A DNA stretch of 23,467 bases from Rhodoluna sp. GTDB lineage: Bacteria > Actinomycetota > Actinomycetes > Actinomycetales > Microbacteriaceae. Shown piece after piece: positions 7,873 through 16,126 of this stretch. How positions within the stretch are numbered: the first letter of the stretch is position 1; each line of letters opens with the position of its first letter. The stretch spans positions 1 to 23,467 of the forward strand of contig JAEMTJ010000004.1 in the NCBI GenBank assembly GCA_016462375.1. Reading direction: 5' to 3'. The notes below the pieces were generated by a model, which was not told the origin of the DNA, did no database searches, and was given only the letters and a program-made list of their open reading frames with translations. Position numbers and translations under genes: made by a program.

Positions 7873-8805
7873 ATGCCGGAGCTCCCTGAGGTTGAAACTG
7901 TTCGAGCAGGATTGCAGGAAACAGTATCCGGCGCAAAAGTGACCAGAGTTGAAATCTTAGATTCCAGAAGTTTGCGCAGGCATCCAGCTAACGTCGGAGA
8001 TTTTGTTGAAACCCTAACAAGCAGAACTATCCAAGCCGCTGTCCGCAGAGGTAAGTTTCTTTGGCTTCCCCTGAATCAGAAGAAGAGCGAACCACAGCTG
8101 GCGCTGATTGGTCATCTAGGTATGTCAGGGCAGATTCTCGTTAGAACACCAGATTACGAAGAAGACCCGCTAACCAGAATCATCGTTCACCTGAAAGCCC
8201 AAGATGGCTTGAAGTATCAAATGCGTTTTGTTGATCAGAGAATCTTTGGTTCGTTAGCAATAGATGTCATGGAAGACACCGAAGATGGTAATCCTGGTGG
8301 TTTCTCCGGGGAAGAGATTATTAACTCAACCTGGTTGAACAAGATTCCTAATCAGGTAGCTCATATCTCTCGAGATCCTTTGGATCCTGCATTTAATGAA
8401 GAGGCCATCTTGAAATTATTTAAGAAGAAACAGTCCGGCATCAAGAGGGTTCTTCTAGATCAGGGGGTGCTAAGCGGGATAGGTAACATCTATGCCGATG
8501 AGAGTCTTTGGTTAGCCAAGATTCACTATGACCAGCCAGCCAATAGCATTTCTAGAATTAAGGCTAAAGAACTCTTAGCTCATGTGACTCAGGTGCTGGC
8601 CAAAGCCGTGGTCGCTGGTGGCACCAGCTTTGATGAGCAATACAAGAACATCAACGGGGAGTCAGGCTATTTCAGTATTAGCCTCAACGCCTATGGCCTT
8701 ACTGGCTTGCCCTGCAAACGCTGTGGCAGGGCCATCCAGCGGGATAACTGGATGAACCGAGGGTCACACTTTTGCCCTAAATGCCAGAAACTAAAGGCTT
8801 CTTAG
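7873..8805 (+). CDS. mutM: Formamidopyrimidine-DNA glycosylase (310 aa)
   Basis: A bifunctional base-excision-repair enzyme that removes 8-oxoguanine and formamidopyrimidines and nicks the backbone. It begins MPELPEVETVRAGL: after Met removal, Pro2 is the Schiff-base nucleophile and Glu3 the catalytic acid. Lys61 in RRGKFLW is the conserved beta-hairpin lysine. The helix-two-turn-helix lies around GIKRVLLDQGVLSGIGNIYADE, and the C-terminal zinc finger uses Cys281, Cys284, Cys301 and Cys304 (CKRC ... CPKC). At 310 aa it is longer than the about 270-aa E. coli enzyme because of extra residues around VMEDTEDGNPGGFSGEE, as in other actinobacterial homologues. The rnc-mutM-smc neighbourhood is conserved in Actinobacteria. 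Confidence 0.96.
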   Translation: MPELPEVETVRAGLQETVSGAKVTRVEILDSRSLRRHPANVGDFVETLTSRTIQAAVRRGKFLWLPLNQKKSEPQLALIGHLGMSGQILVRTPDYEEDPLTRIIVHLKAQDGLKYQMRFVDQRIFGSLAIDVMEDTEDGNPGGFSGEEIINSTWLNKIPNQVAHISRDPLDPAFNEEAILKLFKKKQSGIKRVLLDQGVLSGIGNIYADESLWLAKIHYDQPANSISRIKAKELLAHVTQVLAKAVVAGGTSFDEQYKNINGESGYFSISLNAYGLTGLPCKRCGRAIQRDNWMNRGSHFCPKCQKLKAS

Positions 8806-8903
8806 CCCCAAACCTGCGTTATAGCCGAAGTAAGGGCTGTAATTAAGGTAATTTTGTCTAGAACTGATTTGATTTGGGGTTCCCCTATTGAAAGCGACCT
8901 GAC

Positions 8904-11900
8904 TTGCATCTCAAAAGCCTTACCCTCAAGGGCTTTAAGTCGTTCGCCAACCCTACGACTTTTATCCTAGAAAAGGGCGTCACCGCTGTTGTCGGCCCTA
9001 ACGGATCCGGTAAATCGAACGTCGTTGATGCACTTGCCTGGGTTATGGGTGAGCAGGGAGCTAAGACTCTCCGCGGTGGAAAGATGGAAGACGTTATCTT
9101 CGCTGGAACCGCTACCAAAGGTCCTCTAGGTCGAGCTGAAGTTTCGCTAACCATTGATAACGCCGATGGTGCCCTGCCTATCGACTACACCGAAGTCACC
9201 ATCTCCAGAACCCTGTTTAGAAACGGTGGTTCAGAATATGCGATCAACGGTGAACCCTGTCGATTACTTGATGTTCAAGAACTTCTAAGCGATACCGGTC
9301 TTGGTCGAGAGATGCACGTCATCGTCGGCCAGGGAATGCTCGATGGTATTTTGCGAGCAACACCTGAAGAACGTCGTGGATACATCGAAGAAGCTGCCGG
9401 GATATTGAAGCACCGCCGCAGGAAAGAAAAGACCGAACGCAAGCTCGAAGCGATGCAGACAAACCTAACCAGGTTGAATGACCTAGCCGGTGAAGTTAGA
9501 CGTCAACTAAAGCCATTGAGTCAGCAAGCTGAAACCGCCAGACAAGCTCAGGGCATCGCATCCGTAGTTAGAGATGCCAAGGCAAGACTTATGGCCGCCG
9601 ATGTTGTTGATTTACTTCGTGGCCTAGATGAAACTTCACAATCAGAATCAGATCGCAGAGCCGAACGCAACATCTTGCAGCAACAGTTAGATGAGAACTC
9701 AAGCAGACTAACCGAGCTTGAAAATCAGCAGATGTCCCCTGAAGTTGAGCAGGCAAGATCGCTGGCTTTTGAATTTGATACCATCACAGAACGCTTCAGA
9801 GGAATGTTGGCTATCGCCAACCAGAAGGTTACCCTTCTTGGTTCTCAAGCTGAGCTAACTGGTTCACAGGTAGACCCAGCAGCTATCGAAGCTGAGGCTA
9901 ACGCTGCGGATAGTGCCGTTGTTGAACTAACTGTTGCTCTTGAGACTCTTCGTGGGGCACTTCGTGACTCTGAAACCAGTAGAGACGAAGCAAGATCTGC
10001 TCTGGAAACATTTGACAACCAAGCGGCAGTTCGCAACGCAGAAATTACTGCATTTGATAATGAACTTAATCGGCTCAGCTCAGAGGTAAATCTTGCTCAG
10101 GCAAGGCTTGCTTCAGTGCAGGAAGAGCTTGCCCGTCACGAAGAGGCTCTTGCTGAAGCAATTTCAAGACATTCCGCAGCTGTAATAAACTATGGGGCGC
10201 TTGAAGCAGAGCTAAACAGTTCACAACCGGTTGAAAACACTTTCGAGCAGAACCTGGACACTGCAACCAAGGCCGTTACCGAAGTTGGCACAAAGATTGA
10301 ATCGCTTAGAGATGCCCTGCACCAGTGCGAGCGAGAGCGCGATGGTCTCAGTGCTAAGCGCAGCGCACTGAATCTAATGCTTGAGCAAAAGGATGGAACA
10401 ACAGTTCTAACCTCTGCTGGTCTTCGAGGTATTAGAGGTCTCGTTGCCTCACATATCAAAATTGATGCTGGCTTTGAAGCTGCAATAGCAGCAGCACTTG
10501 GCGGCTTGGCCGATGCTATTGTTGCCGACTCGAGAGATGAAGCACTGCTTGCCGTTGAACATCTAAAGAGCAACAACGGTGGCCGAGTCGAGCTAGTAGT
10601 TGCCGATATTGAAAGCAAAGTAAAGCCGAAGAATCTCCCTAACATTTCAGGTGCTAGAAGCGCTGTTGATGTCGTTTCAGCTCCTGCCGGCATCCTGGCA
10701 AATTTGATTAATGTGGTAATTGTTGATGATTTGAAAGCAGCTAAAGCGCTATACCTAGCTGAACCAAAAGCAATTCAATTAGTTGTCATTACCAAAGATG
10801 GCGACCTGCTTACCGAGAGCATCATTCGCGGTGGTTCAGGTCAACAGCCTTCTAAGGTTGAGCTGGTAGCAGAGCGAGACACTGCAGAGGAAAGACTGAC
10901 TCTAGTCAACGCTGAGATTGAAAGAATTCGCGCAGAGCTAACCACAGCACGTGCCAGTGAGACAACTGCCAAAGAGCAAGCTGCTAGATCCTTAGCAGAG
11001 CTTAAAAAGTATGATATTGAGCTTGCCTCTAATGCTGAAAAGCTAGGTCGCCTAAGAGTGCAGGTTGAAGCACTAGATGCAGAGCGCTCAAGACTTTCTA
11101 GAGTTGCCGAATCTGCTAGGGAAGTAATTTCTGCTGCTCAAGGTTCAGTTGCCGCAACAAAGAGTTCGCTTGACACATTTGCTGGTCAAGAGCGACCTAA
11201 CTTAGACCTCTCCGCTCGTGAAGATTTATCTCATGCAGTTGATGTTGTCCGTCAACGTGAGTTGGATGTTCGAGTTGAACTAGGTGCTGCAGCAGAGCGT
11301 CTAAGAGTTGAAACCGATAGAGCACACCTTTTGCGTTCACAAATTGGAGAAGCACTAGATGCGATTGAAAAGTCTAAGGCGGCAGCTCTTACCCAAGCTA
11401 AGCAACTTAGCTCAGCAGAAAAAACTGTTGAACTACTTCCTCATGTCCTAACTACAGTTGAGGCTTCCGCTCAGCAAGCAAAACTAATGTTGCACGATTT
11501 GGAGAGCAAACGCAGAAACCAGAATGAAGAACTAGTTCGTCTCAGAGGTGAAACATCAACAATTCAGAACAGGCTTTCAGCTCTAACTCAAACAGTTCAC
11601 GACATCGAATTAACTAACCACGAGAAGCGCTTAAATCTTGCCAACCTTGTCTCGAAAGCGAATGACGAATTTGGTCTAGACCAGCAGATTCTGGTCACTG
11701 AGTATGGGCCAGACCAGTTAATTCCGGATGCAGAAAATCCTGAGACCCCAGTTCCGTTCGTCAGAGTTCAACAGCAGAAAAGACTGCACGATGCAGAGCG
11801 AGTGCTTGACCGTCTAGGAAGAGTAAACCCGCTGGCTCTAGAAGAGTTTGCAGCGCTTGAACAGAGACACAAGTTCCTAACCGAACAACTGGAAGACCTC

Positions 11901-12416
11901 ACCAAGACACGTAAAGACTTGATTCAGATTATTGGGGAATTAGATGAAAAGATGCAGACCATCTTCGAAGAAGCCTTCGAAGACACCAAGCGAGCATTCG
12001 AAGAAGTATTCCCAGTGCTCTTCCCAGGTGGAACTGGTTCTATCTACCTAACCGACCACGACAACATGCTCACTACCGGTATTGAAGTTAACGTAAAACC
12101 GATTGGTAAACGTATAGAGCGATTGAGCTTGCTTTCCGGTGGAGAAAGATCTTTGGCAGCACTTGCGCTCCTGTTCGCGATCTTCAAGGCTCGTCCTTCA
12201 CCTTTCTATATCTTGGACGAGGTTGAAGCGGCGCTTGATGACGCCAACCTTGGACGTTTGCTCAACATCTTCACTGACCTGAAGAAATCTTCACAGTTGG
12301 TTATCGTTACCCACCAGAAGAGAACCATGGAGATAGCTGACGCACTCTATGGTGTTTCGATGCGCCAAGACGGCATCAGTGCCGTTGTTGGTCAACGCAT
12401 CGAAGAAAGCGATTAG
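8904..12416 (+). CDS. smc: Chromosome segregation ATPase SMC (1170 aa)
   Basis: The core ATPase of the SMC-ScpAB condensin that compacts and individualises replicated chromosomes. The N-terminal head has Walker A GPNGSGKS (residues 31-38) after MHLKSLTLKGFKSFA. Two long heptad-rich coiled-coil arms cover about 165-495 and 650-1000, flanking a hinge at about 500-645 (GLRGIRGLVASHIKI through IIRGGSG). The C-terminal head has the ABC signature LSGGE (1077-1081) and Walker B YILDEVEAALDD with Asp1105 and Glu1106. The length is standard. The start is TTG, giving the family's usual first residue pair; no good Shine-Dalgarno sequence is present and 98 bases separate it from mutM. ftsY follows two bases after its stop. 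Confidence 0.97.
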   Translation: MHLKSLTLKGFKSFANPTTFILEKGVTAVVGPNGSGKSNVVDALAWVMGEQGAKTLRGGKMEDVIFAGTATKGPLGRAEVSLTIDNADGALPIDYTEVTISRTLFRNGGSEYAINGEPCRLLDVQELLSDTGLGREMHVIVGQGMLDGILRATPEERRGYIEEAAGILKHRRRKEKTERKLEAMQTNLTRLNDLAGEVRRQLKPLSQQAETARQAQGIASVVRDAKARLMAADVVDLLRGLDETSQSESDRRAERNILQQQLDENSSRLTELENQQMSPEVEQARSLAFEFDTITERFRGMLAIANQKVTLLGSQAELTGSQVDPAAIEAEANAADSAVVELTVALETLRGALRDSETSRDEARSALETFDNQAAVRNAEITAFDNELNRLSSEVNLAQARLASVQEELARHEEALAEAISRHSAAVINYGALEAELNSSQPVENTFEQNLDTATKAVTEVGTKIESLRDALHQCERERDGLSAKRSALNLMLEQKDGTTVLTSAGLRGIRGLVASHIKIDAGFEAAIAAALGGLADAIVADSRDEALLAVEHLKSNNGGRVELVVADIESKVKPKNLPNISGARSAVDVVSAPAGILANLINVVIVDDLKAAKALYLAEPKAIQLVVITKDGDLLTESIIRGGSGQQPSKVELVAERDTAEERLTLVNAEIERIRAELTTARASETTAKEQAARSLAELKKYDIELASNAEKLGRLRVQVEALDAERSRLSRVAESAREVISAAQGSVAATKSSLDTFAGQERPNLDLSAREDLSHAVDVVRQRELDVRVELGAAAERLRVETDRAHLLRSQIGEALDAIEKSKAAALTQAKQLSSAEKTVELLPHVLTTVEASAQQAKLMLHDLESKRRNQNEELVRLRGETSTIQNRLSALTQTVHDIELTNHEKRLNLANLVSKANDEFGLDQQILVTEYGPDQLIPDAENPETPVPFVRVQQQKRLHDAERVLDRLGRVNPLALEEFAALEQRHKFLTEQLEDLTKTRKDLIQIIGELDEKMQTIFEEAFEDTKRAFEEVFPVLFPGGTGSIYLTDHDNMLTTGIEVNVKPIGKRIERLSLLSGGERSLAALALLFAIFKARPSPFYILDEVEAALDDANLGRLLNIFTDLKKSSQLVIVTHQKRTMEIADALYGVSMRQDGISAVVGQRIEESD

Positions 12417-12418
12417 CT

Positions 12419-13468
12419 TTGGCTGGGCTAATCTTTTGGCGTAAGAAAAAAGAGGATAAGGCTCAGGTTGTTGAGCCTATTGTCGAACCTGTTATCGAGT
12501 CGATAGTTGAACCAGCCACTCTTGAAACAGTTGTTGCAGAACCTGTTGTTTCAGAACCTGAATTAGTTCTATCGCCAGTACTAGAGGCTGTGGAGCTACC
12601 TAAACGTAAATTTTCAGGCGGTATCAGATCACTTTTTAGCCGAATCAAGTTTGATGTTGAGAACCTCAATGATCTAGAAGATGTGCTTATTCAAGCAGAC
12701 TTTGGTGTTGATGCGGCAGAGAAAATAGTGGCTCAAATTAAGGCTAGAGCTAAATCCTCTGGCGCTAAAACTGAAGCAGAACTAAAACAGATTCTGACTG
12801 ATTTACTGACTGAGGCTTTCACTAGAGATGACATTGCACTCAAGCTGGATAGCGGAGTTCAGCCTTATGTGATTTTGGTTGTTGGGGTAAACGGCGCGGG
12901 TAAAACTACGACAATCGGCAAACTGGCTAACTGGTTAGTTCAAGGTGGAGCAAAAGTAACTCTTGGTGCCGCTGATACTTTCAGGGCTGCTGCCGTTGAG
13001 CAACTTGCTACTTGGGCGACTAGAAGTCGTTCGGAGATTGTCAAACCAACAACCGAAGGGCAAGAGCCGGCATCGGTTGCCTATGAAACAGTCGAGAAGG
13101 CAATTGCTAATGGCTCAGACATCGCCATCATTGATACCGCCGGTAGATTGCAGAACAAGCAGGGTCTGATGGATGAGCTTGCCAAAGTCAGAAGAGTTAT
13201 TGAGAAGCAGATACCGATCAGTGAAGTACTTCTTGTCCTTGATGCCACCACCGGTCAGAATGCATTGGCTCAGGCCAGGGCTTTTGCTGAAGTAGCCCAG
13301 GTTACCGGCATCGTGCTAACTAAGTTAGATGGCACCGCCAAGGGTGGAATTGTCTACGCCATCCAGGAGCAACTAAATCTTCCAATCAAGCTAGTTGGAG
13401 TTGGCGAAGGTATTGATGACTTCGCTTTCTTCGATGCAGAGGAATTCGCTCAAGGCCTAGTTGGCTAG
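12419..13468 (+). CDS. ftsY: Signal recognition particle receptor FtsY (349 aa)
   Basis: A GTPase that docks SRP-ribosome complexes at the membrane Sec translocon. After a short basic start (MAGLIFWRKKKEDK) comes an acidic, imperfectly repeated Val/Glu/Pro segment (about residues 19-60; EPIVEPVIESIVEP and related units), corresponding to the variable A domain. The NG domain follows from residue 65: G1 GVNGAGKTTT (156-165), DTFRAAAVEQL, G3 DTAGRLQ (239-245) and G4 TKLDG (301-305). The start is TTG at 12419, two bases after smc; no other in-frame start precedes the basic N terminus. It directly precedes ffh, its SRP partner. Confidence 0.96.
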   Translation: MAGLIFWRKKKEDKAQVVEPIVEPVIESIVEPATLETVVAEPVVSEPELVLSPVLEAVELPKRKFSGGIRSLFSRIKFDVENLNDLEDVLIQADFGVDAAEKIVAQIKARAKSSGAKTEAELKQILTDLLTEAFTRDDIALKLDSGVQPYVILVVGVNGAGKTTTIGKLANWLVQGGAKVTLGAADTFRAAAVEQLATWATRSRSEIVKPTTEGQEPASVAYETVEKAIANGSDIAIIDTAGRLQNKQGLMDELAKVRRVIEKQIPISEVLLVLDATTGQNALAQARAFAEVAQVTGIVLTKLDGTAKGGIVYAIQEQLNLPIKLVGVGEGIDDFAFFDAEEFAQGLVG

Positions 13469-13494
13469 GCTTAGATTCGACCTAGGAGTTATAA

Positions 13495-14994
13495 GTGTTC
13501 GGCAATCTATCTGATCGTTTAGTTGAAACGTTCAAAAATCTTCGCAGCAAGGGAAAACTATCCGCTGCCGACATTGACGCTACCCTCAGAGAAATCAGAA
13601 GAGCACTGCTAGAAGCAGACGTTGCGTTGGAAGTAGTCAAGAACTTCATTGCAGCTATTCGTGAAAGAGCTCTCGGTGATGAAGTTTCTAAGGCCTTGAA
13701 TCCAGCGCAGCAGATTGTTCAGATTGTTAATGAGGAGCTTGTCCAGATACTAGGTGGCGAACAGAAGCGAATCTCTTTTGCTAAAAACCCACCAACCGTA
13801 ATCATGCTTGCTGGTCTGCAGGGTTCCGGTAAAACTACCCTGGCTGGAAAATTAGCTAAGTGGCTGAAAGATCAAGGCCAGACTCCAATTCTTGTTGCCT
13901 GTGACCTGCAACGGCCAAATGCAGTAAACCAATTGCAGATTCTTGGTGAATCTGTTGGCGTCCCCGTCTTTGCTCCAGAGGTAGGTAACGGAACAGGGAA
14001 CCCTGTATCGGTTGCTAAAGATGCAATCAAACATGCCAAGCAAAAACAGTTCTCAGTTGTCATTGTTGACACGGCAGGTCGATTGGGTATCGATGAAGAG
14101 CTAATGAAGCAGGCTAAAGATATTCGTGATGCAACTGATCCTGATGAAGTTCTTTTTGTTATTGACTCCATGATTGGTCAAGATGCCGTCAACGTTGCTA
14201 AAGCATTCGAAGACGGTGTTGGTATCACCGGTGTTGTGCTTACCAAATTGGACGGTGACGCGAGAGGCGGTGCAGCACTATCGGTGGCTCAAGTAACCGG
14301 TAAGCCGATTGTCTTCGCCTCAACTGGTGAATCCTTAGATGCATTTGAGCCGTTCTATCCAGATCGCATGGCTTCTCGTATTTTGGATATGGGAGATATT
14401 CTCACCCTCATCGAACAAGCGCAGAAATCTTTCGATGAGGAACAAGCGTTGGAGATGGCGGAGAAACTTGCCAAGGATAACTTCACTCTTGAAGACTTCA
14501 TGGACCAGATGCAGCAGCTCAAGAAGATGGGTTCGATTAAAAACATGCTGGCCATGATGCCAGGCGCTGGAAAACTTCGTTCGCAACTGGATAACATCGA
14601 CGAAAAAGAGATTGACCGGACTGAAGCCATAATTCGTTCGATGACACCCAAAGAACGTAAAGACCCGAAGGTCCTAAATGGTTCTAGAAGACTTCGTATC
14701 GCTAAGGGTTCAGGTATGACCGTTACTGATGTGAACTCTTTGGTAAACAGATTTGAGCAAGCTGCCAAGATGATGAAGACCATGGCTAAGGGTGGCAACC
14801 CAGGGCTACCTGGAATGCCTCAGGGGCTACCTGCCTTCGGTGGAGCTGGTTCTCAGGCAAATAAGAACAAGAAGGCTAAGCCTAAAAAGGGCGGTAAATC
14901 TGGAAACCCTGCAAAGCGTGCAGCAGAGGCAGCTGGTATCAGCCTTGAAAGCCAAGGAGATTCAGGTTCTGGTTCGGCTTTCGGCCTCAAATAA
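13495..14994 (+). CDS. ffh: Signal recognition particle protein Ffh (499 aa)
   Basis: The SRP54 GTPase that binds 4.5S RNA and hydrophobic signal sequences on nascent chains, then pairs with FtsY. The N domain starts MFGNLSDRLVETFKNLRSKG. The G domain carries GLQGSGKT (107-114), DTAGRLG (192-198) and TKLDGDARGG (250-259). The methionine-rich M domain runs from about residue 325 to 440 (MDQMQQLKKMGSIKNMLAMM; RRLRIAKGSG contacts RNA). A flexible Pro/Gly then Lys-rich tail follows (PGLPGMPQGLPAFGG, KNKKAKPKKGGK). The GTG start is supported by AGGAG at 13484-13488, six bases upstream. A TAGGCT box overlaps the ftsY stop (13466-13471), so ffh may have its own promoter besides read-through. Confidence 0.97.
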   Translation: MFGNLSDRLVETFKNLRSKGKLSAADIDATLREIRRALLEADVALEVVKNFIAAIRERALGDEVSKALNPAQQIVQIVNEELVQILGGEQKRISFAKNPPTVIMLAGLQGSGKTTLAGKLAKWLKDQGQTPILVACDLQRPNAVNQLQILGESVGVPVFAPEVGNGTGNPVSVAKDAIKHAKQKQFSVVIVDTAGRLGIDEELMKQAKDIRDATDPDEVLFVIDSMIGQDAVNVAKAFEDGVGITGVVLTKLDGDARGGAALSVAQVTGKPIVFASTGESLDAFEPFYPDRMASRILDMGDILTLIEQAQKSFDEEQALEMAEKLAKDNFTLEDFMDQMQQLKKMGSIKNMLAMMPGAGKLRSQLDNIDEKEIDRTEAIIRSMTPKERKDPKVLNGSRRLRIAKGSGMTVTDVNSLVNRFEQAAKMMKTMAKGGNPGLPGMPQGLPAFGGAGSQANKNKKAKPKKGGKSGNPAKRAAEAAGISLESQGDSGSGSAFGLK

Positions 14995-15006
14995 CTGCTC
15001 AGTTGG

Positions 15007-15035
15007 TTGCTCGAGAGCGGTATTTCTGGCACAAT
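15007..15035 (+). promoter_or_regulatory. Promoter of the rpsP operon
   Basis: TTGCTC (15007-15012), a 17-base spacer and CACAAT (15030-15035), with an extended -10 TGG directly before it. The sequence from 15027 to 15048 recurs at the rplS promoter with 20 of 22 bases identical. The expected transcription start is about 15041-15043. This placement fits a strong ribosomal-protein promoter in the 167-base gap between ffh and rpsP. Confidence 0.65.
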
Positions 15036-15041
15036 AGACAA

Positions 15042-15083
15042 GTTGCCTGCAGTTTGACCCTCTAACCAAGCTGAAGAGGCAAC
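15042..15083 (+). promoter_or_regulatory. 5'-terminal hairpin of the rpsP leader
   Basis: GTTGCCT (15042-15048) pairs with AGGCAAC (15077-15083). After a small internal loop (G / AAG), CAGTTTG (15050-15056) pairs with CAAGCTG (15067-15073) including one G-U pair. This gives 14 pairs and a 10-base loop, starting at or next to the predicted +1. Confidence 0.6.
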
Positions 15084-15102
15084 CCCATAGAGCTTGAATA
15101 CC

Positions 15103-15120
15103 GAGTGTGCCCCCACGCTC
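15103..15120 (+). promoter_or_regulatory. Second hairpin in the rpsP leader
   Basis: GAGTGTG (15103-15109), loop CCCC, CACGCTC (15114-15120): seven pairs including one U-G. It lies about 30 bases before the Shine-Dalgarno AGGAG at 15153-15157. It has no following T-run, so it is more likely a leader element than a terminator. Confidence 0.45.
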
Positions 15121-15161
15121 ACGGTTGATCGTTCGCCCCAATTCATAAAAACAGGAGCATT

Positions 15162-15887
15162 GTGGCTGTAAAAATCCGCCTAAAGCGTCTCGGGAAACTG
15201 AAGTCGCCGCACTACCGTATCGTCGTTGCAGATTCACGCACCAAGCGTGATGGTCGCGCAATCGAAGAGATCGGTCGTTACGTACCAACCAACGATCCAT
15301 CAATTATTGAAATCAACTCTGAGCGTGCCCTTTATTGGCTTTCAGTTGGCGCACAGCCAACCGAGCAGGTAGCGGCTTTGTTGAAGCTAACCGGTGACTT
15401 CCAGAAGTCAAAGGGTGATGCAACAGCCAAGAACACTGTTAAGCCTCAGATCGCGAAAGAAGCATTCGTAGCAGACACCAAGAAGAAGCCAGTTCTCAAG
15501 CCTCGTGAAGAAATCGCTCTAAAGAAATCAGCTGGCAAGGTATCTGAAGAAGTAGTCGAAGCAGTTGCCGTAGCCGCTGTTGCAGAAGGCATTGTAGAAG
15601 ACGTAGTCGAAGCCGCAGGTGAAGTTGTAGCTGTTGAAGCAGTTGCTGAAGTTGTTGTTGAAGAAGCTACAGCTGAAGCAGTTGCTGAAGCAGTTGCTGA
15701 AGCAGTTGCTGAAGCAGTTGTTGAAGAGGCTGCAGTTGAAGTTGTTGCTGAAGTTGTTGTTGAAGATGCTGCAGTTGAAGTTGTTGTTGAAGATGCGGCA
15801 GCTGAAGTTGTCGAAGAAGTAGTAGCAGAAGCTGCACCTGCAGAGGAAGCACCTGCTGCTGAACCTGCAACTCCAGAAGAGGCTTAG
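15162..15887 (+). CDS. rpsP: 30S ribosomal protein S16 with a long acidic C-terminal tail (241 aa)
   Basis: The S16 core occupies residues 1 to about 85: MAVKIRLKRLGKLKSPHYRIVVADSR, then IGRYVPTNDPS and ALYWLSVGAQPTEQV are textbook S16. A Lys-rich linker follows to residue 126. From residue 127 to the end come 115 residues made only of Val, Ala, Glu, Asp, Gly, Ile, Ser, Thr and Pro, with no Lys, Arg, His or aromatic residue, encoded by tandem repeats. Typical bacterial S16 is 80-90 aa; actinobacterial S16 is often extended to about 140-170, so this tail is unusually long. The GTG start has AGGAG four bases upstream. It heads the operon with KH protein, rimM and trmD. Confidence 0.95.
   Translation: MAVKIRLKRLGKLKSPHYRIVVADSRTKRDGRAIEEIGRYVPTNDPSIIEINSERALYWLSVGAQPTEQVAALLKLTGDFQKSKGDATAKNTVKPQIAKEAFVADTKKKPVLKPREEIALKKSAGKVSEEVVEAVAVAAVAEGIVEDVVEAAGEVVAVEAVAEVVVEEATAEAVAEAVAEAVAEAVVEEAAVEVVAEVVVEDAAVEVVVEDAAAEVVEEVVAEAAPAEEAPAAEPATPEEA
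15672..15719 (+). repeat. Tandem repeat, 4 x 12 bp, in the S16 tail
   Basis: Four perfect head-to-tail copies of GCTGAAGCAGTT encode Ala-Glu-Ala-Val units. Degenerate versions (GTTGAAGTTGTT, GAAGATGCTGCAGTTGAA) continue to about 15810, so the whole tail looks built by repeat expansion. Copy number is likely to vary between strains. Confidence 0.9.
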
Positions 15888-15889
15888 TC

Positions 15890-16126
15890 GTGCTTGCCGC
15901 TGCGCTCGAACACTTGGTTAAAGGTATTGTGGATCATCCTGAGGATGCCACCGTCACTGAACGCTCAACTAATCGTGGAGATTTGTTAGAGATTCACGTT
16001 CACCCCGACGATCTTGGCCGTGTTATCGGGCGCAACGGACGCACCGCTAAAGCACTGCGCACCATTATTAACGCTCTTGCCGATGGCAAGAAGGTGCGCG
16101 TAGACGTAGTAGATAACGATTTCTAG
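15890..16126 (+). CDS. KH-domain RNA-binding protein (78 aa, YlqC/KhpA type)
   Basis: A single type II KH domain protein found between rpsP and rimM in Actinobacteria and Firmicutes (YlqC/KhpA family). The GxxG loop is in GRVIGRNGRTAKALRTII, followed by KVRVDVVDNDF at the C terminus, the usual family ending. In other bacteria it binds many small RNAs and pairs with the KhpB/Jag protein; here the role is inferred. It starts at GTG, two bases after the rpsP stop, beginning MLAAALEHLVKGIVDHPED. The stop codon is overlapped by, or lies just before, the rimM reading frame. Confidence 0.93.
   Translation: MLAAALEHLVKGIVDHPEDATVTERSTNRGDLLEIHVHPDDLGRVIGRNGRTAKALRTIINALADGKKVRVDVVDNDF

Noticed and set aside
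10190..10693. Minus-strand open frame of 167 codons inside smc
   Set aside because: It lies opposite the coiled-coil/hinge coding sequence, is Ser/Ala-rich as expected from the complement of smc codons, and shows no domain or start signal.
14995..15161. 4.5S RNA (ffs) after ffh
   Set aside because: The gap between ffh and rpsP was checked for the SRP RNA apical GGAA/GNAR helix; it is not there, and the gap is explained by the rpsP promoter and leader.
15672..15719. The regularly spaced repeats as a CRISPR array
   Set aside because: Units are 12 bp, directly tandem with no spacers, and in frame within rpsP; no cas genes are nearby.
15634..15870. Open frames in other phases and on the minus strand across the S16 tail (Leu/Lys- or Gln/Leu-rich)
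   Set aside because: They are by-products of the GTT/GAA/GCT repeat, which stays open in several frames. Their composition is meaningless and they have no start context or homologous motif.
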